The position numbers and the translations under genes are program-made. Of a stretch of DNA of 33,920 nt, positions 30,258-33,920 are shown one piece after another; positions within the stretch are counted from its first letter, which is position 1, and every line of letters starts with the position of its first letter. Where the stretch lies: contig SVDB01000006.1 of NCBI GenBank assembly GCA_015058065.1, positions 1-33,920 of the forward strand, written 5' to 3'. The notes beneath the pieces were generated by a model, which was not told the DNA's origin, ran no database searches, and saw nothing but the letters and a program-made list of their open reading frames with translations. The DNA comes from Clostridiales bacterium (GTDB lineage: Bacteria; Bacillota; Clostridia; Peptostreptococcales; Anaerovoracaceae).

Positions 30258-30677
30258 ATGCCTACAATCAACCAGTTAGTACGTCAGGGCAGACAGAGCT
30301 CGGTAAAGAAGTCGACAGCTCCTGCGCTCGGTAAGAACATGAATACTCTTCATAAGACTCTTACCAACGTTAACTCCCCTCAGAAGAGAGGCGTATGCGT
30401 AGCAGTCAAGACCGTGACACCGAAGAAGCCGAATTCGGCTCTCCGTAAAGTCGCAAGAGTTCGTCTCACCAACGGAATGGAAGTTACAGCTTACATTCCG
30501 GGCATCGGACACAATCTGCAGGAGCACAGCGTTGTTTTGGTCAGAGGCGGCAGAGTAAAGGACCTCCCGGGTGTCAGATATCACATCATCAGAGGAACAC
30601 TCGACGCTTCCGGCGTTGCAAATCGTGGACAGGGTCGTTCCAAGTACGGAGCAAAGAGGCCTAAAGTAAAGAAATAA
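30258..30677 (+). CDS. rpsL: 30S ribosomal protein S12
   Basis: [44 protein letters not shown]. Confidence 0.98.
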   Translation: MPTINQLVRQGRQSSVKKSTAPALGKNMNTLHKTLTNVNSPQKRGVCVAVKTVTPKKPNSALRKVARVRLTNGMEVTAYIPGIGHNLQEHSVVLVRGGRVKDLPGVRYHIIRGTLDASGVANRGQGRSKYGAKRPKVKK

Positions 30678-30749
30678 GGTTTTCAATGATTTTACGGCTT
30701 TGCCGTAATGTAGAAAACCTTCTAATTTTCGACACAAGGCCGAAAATTA
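30676..30749 (+). other. Two consecutive hairpins in the rpsL-rpsG spacer
   Basis: AAGGTTTTC/GAAAACCTT enclosing TTACGGC-TTT-GCCGTAA (30676-30721), then TAATTTTCG/CGAAAATTA (30723-30749). Confidence 0.65.
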
Positions 30750-30819
30750 TCAGTAATTCAATAATGTACGTAGGCAATCTTTTTATAAAAGAGCGCCGCG
30801 GGGACTGCTGCATGAGTAA

Positions 30820-31368
<549 letters not shown>

Positions 31369-31421
31369 TTCTGCAAGTGCATAGTTATTTCAACAGTTAA
31401 GCAGTCAGAAAGGAGGGAGTG

Positions 31422-33488
31422 ATGGGAAGATCGTTTACTCTTGAAAAGACGCGTAACATCGGTATCATGGCACACATCGATGCCGGAAAAACGACAACAA
31501 CAGAGAGGATCCTCTTCTACACAGGACGCACCCACAAGCTGGGTGAGACCCATGAAGGCGCAGCCACCATGGACTGGATGGAACAGGAGCAGGAACGCGG
31601 AATAACCATTACTTCCGCCGCTACAACTGCTCAGTGGAAGGACACCAGGATCAACATAATCGATACTCCGGGACACGTCGACTTCACAGTCGAGGTCGAG
31701 AGATCGCTGAGAGTTCTTGACGGAGCCGTCATGGTGCTTTGCGCCAAGGGCGGTGTCGAGCCTCAGAGCGAGACAGTCTGGAGACAGGCCGAAAAATACG
31801 GAGTCCCGCGCATGATCTTCGTCAACAAGATGGATATCATGGGTGCCAACTACTTCCACGTATTGGACATGATCCGTGACAGGCTCAAGGCAAATGCCGT
31901 CGCGGTCCAGCTGCCGATAGGTTCAGAAGCTGGCTTTGTCGGCATCATCGACCTGATCAAGATGAAGGCTGAGCTCTACCATGATGACGACCTCGGCAAG
32001 GTTTATGAGGAGAAAGAGATCCCTGATAACATGCTCGACGAGGCCGTGGCGTGGAGAGACAGGATGCTCGAAGCCGTAGCCGAGTGTGATGAAGACCTCA
32101 TGATGATGTATCTCGAGGGAGAGGATATCCCTGAAGAGGACATCAAGAGAGTCATCCGCCGCGAGACCATAAAGGGCAATATGTACCCTGTGTTCTGCGG
32201 TTCGGCTTACAGGAACAAAGGCGTACAGCTCATGCTCGACGGAGTCGTCGATTACATGCCGTCGCCTCTCGACATTCCTGCGATCAAGGGCGTCAATCCT
32301 TACACAAAGAAGGAAGAAGAAAGACCGGCAGACGATAACGGTCCGTTCTCGGCGCTCGCATTCAAGATCATGACCGACCCGTTCGTCGGGAAACTGGCGT
32401 TCTTCAGGGTATATTCGGGAACGATCGATTCGGGCAAGCACGTATACAACGCGACAAAGGACCGCAAGGAAAGGTTCGGCCGCATCCTGCAGATGCACGC
32501 CAACCACAGGAACGAGATCGAGACGGTCTACTCGGGCGACATCGCTGCTGCGGTAGGACTCAAGTTCACGACCACCGGCGATACGCTCTGCGACGACAAG
32601 CATCCAATAGTGCTTGAGTCCATGGACTTCCCTGATCCTGTCATAGAGATCGCCATCGAGCCTAAGACCAAGATCGGTCAGGAAAAGATGGGAATAGCGC
32701 TTTCCAAGCTGGCTGAAGAGGACCCGACATTCAGGACATATACGAACCCTGAAACGGGACAGACCATCATCGCAGGCATGGGCGAACTCCATCTCGAGAT
32801 CATCGTGGACAGGCTCCTCAGAGAATTCAAGGTCGAGGCCAACGTCGGCAAGCCGCAGGTCTCCTACAAAGAGACGATCACACGCAACGCGGATGTGGAC
32901 TGCAAGCATGCCAAGCAGACGGGCGGAAGCGGCCAGTACGCTCACGTCAAGATCAAACTGTATCCGAGGGAGCCGGGCGAAGGATTCGAATTCAAGAACT
33001 CCATCGTCGGCGGAGCGATCCCGAAAGAATACATCCCTGCTGTACAGAGCGGCATAGAGGAGGCCATGCAGGCCGGACCTCTCGCCGGGTACAACGTAGT
33101 CGATGTCGGTGTCGAGCTGTATGATGGCTCGTACCACGAAGTCGACTCCTCGGAGATGGCATTCAAGATCGCCGGTTCCAAGGCTTTCAAGGAAGCCGTC
33201 ATGAAGGCCAAGCCGGTCCTGCTCGAACCTGTATTCAAGGTCGAGGTCACCGTACCGGACGGCTACATGGGAGACATAATCGGAGACATCAGTTCGAGAC
33301 GCGGAAGGATCGAGGGCTCGGACATCGAGAACGGCGCGGCCGTCGTAAGAGGCTACGTGCCGCTCTCCGAAATGTTCGGCTACGCGACCGACCTGCGTTC
33401 AAAGACACAGGGACGCGGCGTTTATACAATGCAATTCGATCATTTTGAAAAGCTGCCGGAAAGTCTGGCAGAGAAAATCATCAGATAA
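31422..33488 (+). CDS. fusA: Elongation factor G
   Basis: [36 protein letters not shown]-domain motifs [12 protein letters not shown]. Confidence 0.98.
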   Translation: MGRSFTLEKTRNIGIMAHIDAGKTTTTERILFYTGRTHKLGETHEGAATMDWMEQEQERGITITSAATTAQWKDTRINIIDTPGHVDFTVEVERSLRVLDGAVMVLCAKGGVEPQSETVWRQAEKYGVPRMIFVNKMDIMGANYFHVLDMIRDRLKANAVAVQLPIGSEAGFVGIIDLIKMKAELYHDDDLGKVYEEKEIPDNMLDEAVAWRDRMLEAVAECDEDLMMMYLEGEDIPEEDIKRVIRRETIKGNMYPVFCGSAYRNKGVQLMLDGVVDYMPSPLDIPAIKGVNPYTKKEEERPADDNGPFSALAFKIMTDPFVGKLAFFRVYSGTIDSGKHVYNATKDRKERFGRILQMHANHRNEIETVYSGDIAAAVGLKFTTTGDTLCDDKHPIVLESMDFPDPVIEIAIEPKTKIGQEKMGIALSKLAEEDPTFRTYTNPETGQTIIAGMGELHLEIIVDRLLREFKVEANVGKPQVSYKETITRNADVDCKHAKQTGGSGQYAHVKIKLYPREPGEGFEFKNSIVGGAIPKEYIPAVQSGIEEAMQAGPLAGYNVVDVGVELYDGSYHEVDSSEMAFKIAGSKAFKEAVMKAKPVLLEPVFKVEVTVPDGYMGDIIGDISSRRGRIEGSDIENGAAVVRGYVPLSEMFGYATDLRSKTQGRGVYTMQFDHFEKLPESLAEKIIR

Positions 33489-33504
33489 ATACAAGGAGTA
33501 AAAA

Positions 33505-33920
33505 ATGGCTAAGCAGAAATATGAAAGAACCAAGCCGCATATCAACATCGGCACGATCGGCCACGTTGACCACGGCAAAACGACTCTTACAGCAGCGATC
33601 ACATCCGTACTGAACAGAAAGTACGGACTCGGCTCTGACGTAGCATTCGATCAGATCGACAAGGCACCGGAAGAGAGAGAAAGAGGAATCACTATCTCGA
33701 CAGCACACGTAGAGTATGAGACACCGAACAGACACTATGCTCACGTAGACTGCCCGGGACACGCAGACTATGTAAAGAACATGATCACAGGAGCAGCTCA
33801 GATGGACGGAGCTATCCTGGTAGTAGCAGCAACAGACGGCCCAATGCCACAGACAAGAGAGCACATCCTTCTGTCGAGACAGGTAGGCGTACCATACATC
33901 ATCGTGTTCATGAACAAGTG
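33505..33920 (+). CDS. tuf: Elongation factor Tu (3' end truncated by window)
   Basis: [32 protein letters not shown]...[26 protein letters not shown]; no stop before the window end. Confidence 0.98.
   Translation, partial: MAKQKYERTKPHINIGTIGHVDHGKTTLTAAITSVLNRKYGLGSDVAFDQIDKAPEERERGITISTAHVEYETPNRHYAHVDCPGHADYVKNMITGAAQMDGAILVVAATDGPMPQTREHILLSRQVGVPYIIVFMNK

Overview
The window is an accessory-poor, housekeeping stretch of a Firmicutes-like (probably Clostridia) chromosome. Minus strand: radA preceded by an OmpR-type response regulator and a sensor kinase. Plus strand: ptsH-ptsI, split transketolase, CarD-like protein, ispDF fusion, proS, a pair of half-size chromate transporters, cysS, thyA, mrnC, pgeF-like, dihydrofolate reductase, rlmB, rpmG-secE-nusG-rplK-rplA-rplJ-rplL-rpoB-rpoC, then rpsL-rpsG-fusA-tuf (tuf truncated by the window edge). 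I see no complete CRISPR, phage, transposon, rRNA or tRNA. The most interesting material is non-coding. (1) A compact three-way-junction RNA candidate lies between rplL and rpoB, followed by several more hairpins before the true rpoB start. (2) A degenerate ~64-bp periodic dyad repeat (ACACGA-N24-TCGTGT units about 36 bp long, separated by 27-28 bp) lies between the rpoC terminator and the rpsL promoter. (3) Two clean hairpins lie between rpsL and rpsG. (4) The promoter region of the chromate-transporter pair carries a duplicated extended -10 box plus ATCGCAAA repeats. (5) A strong hairpin lies between ptsH and ptsI. All pairings were read by eye; no folding, alignment or database search was run.
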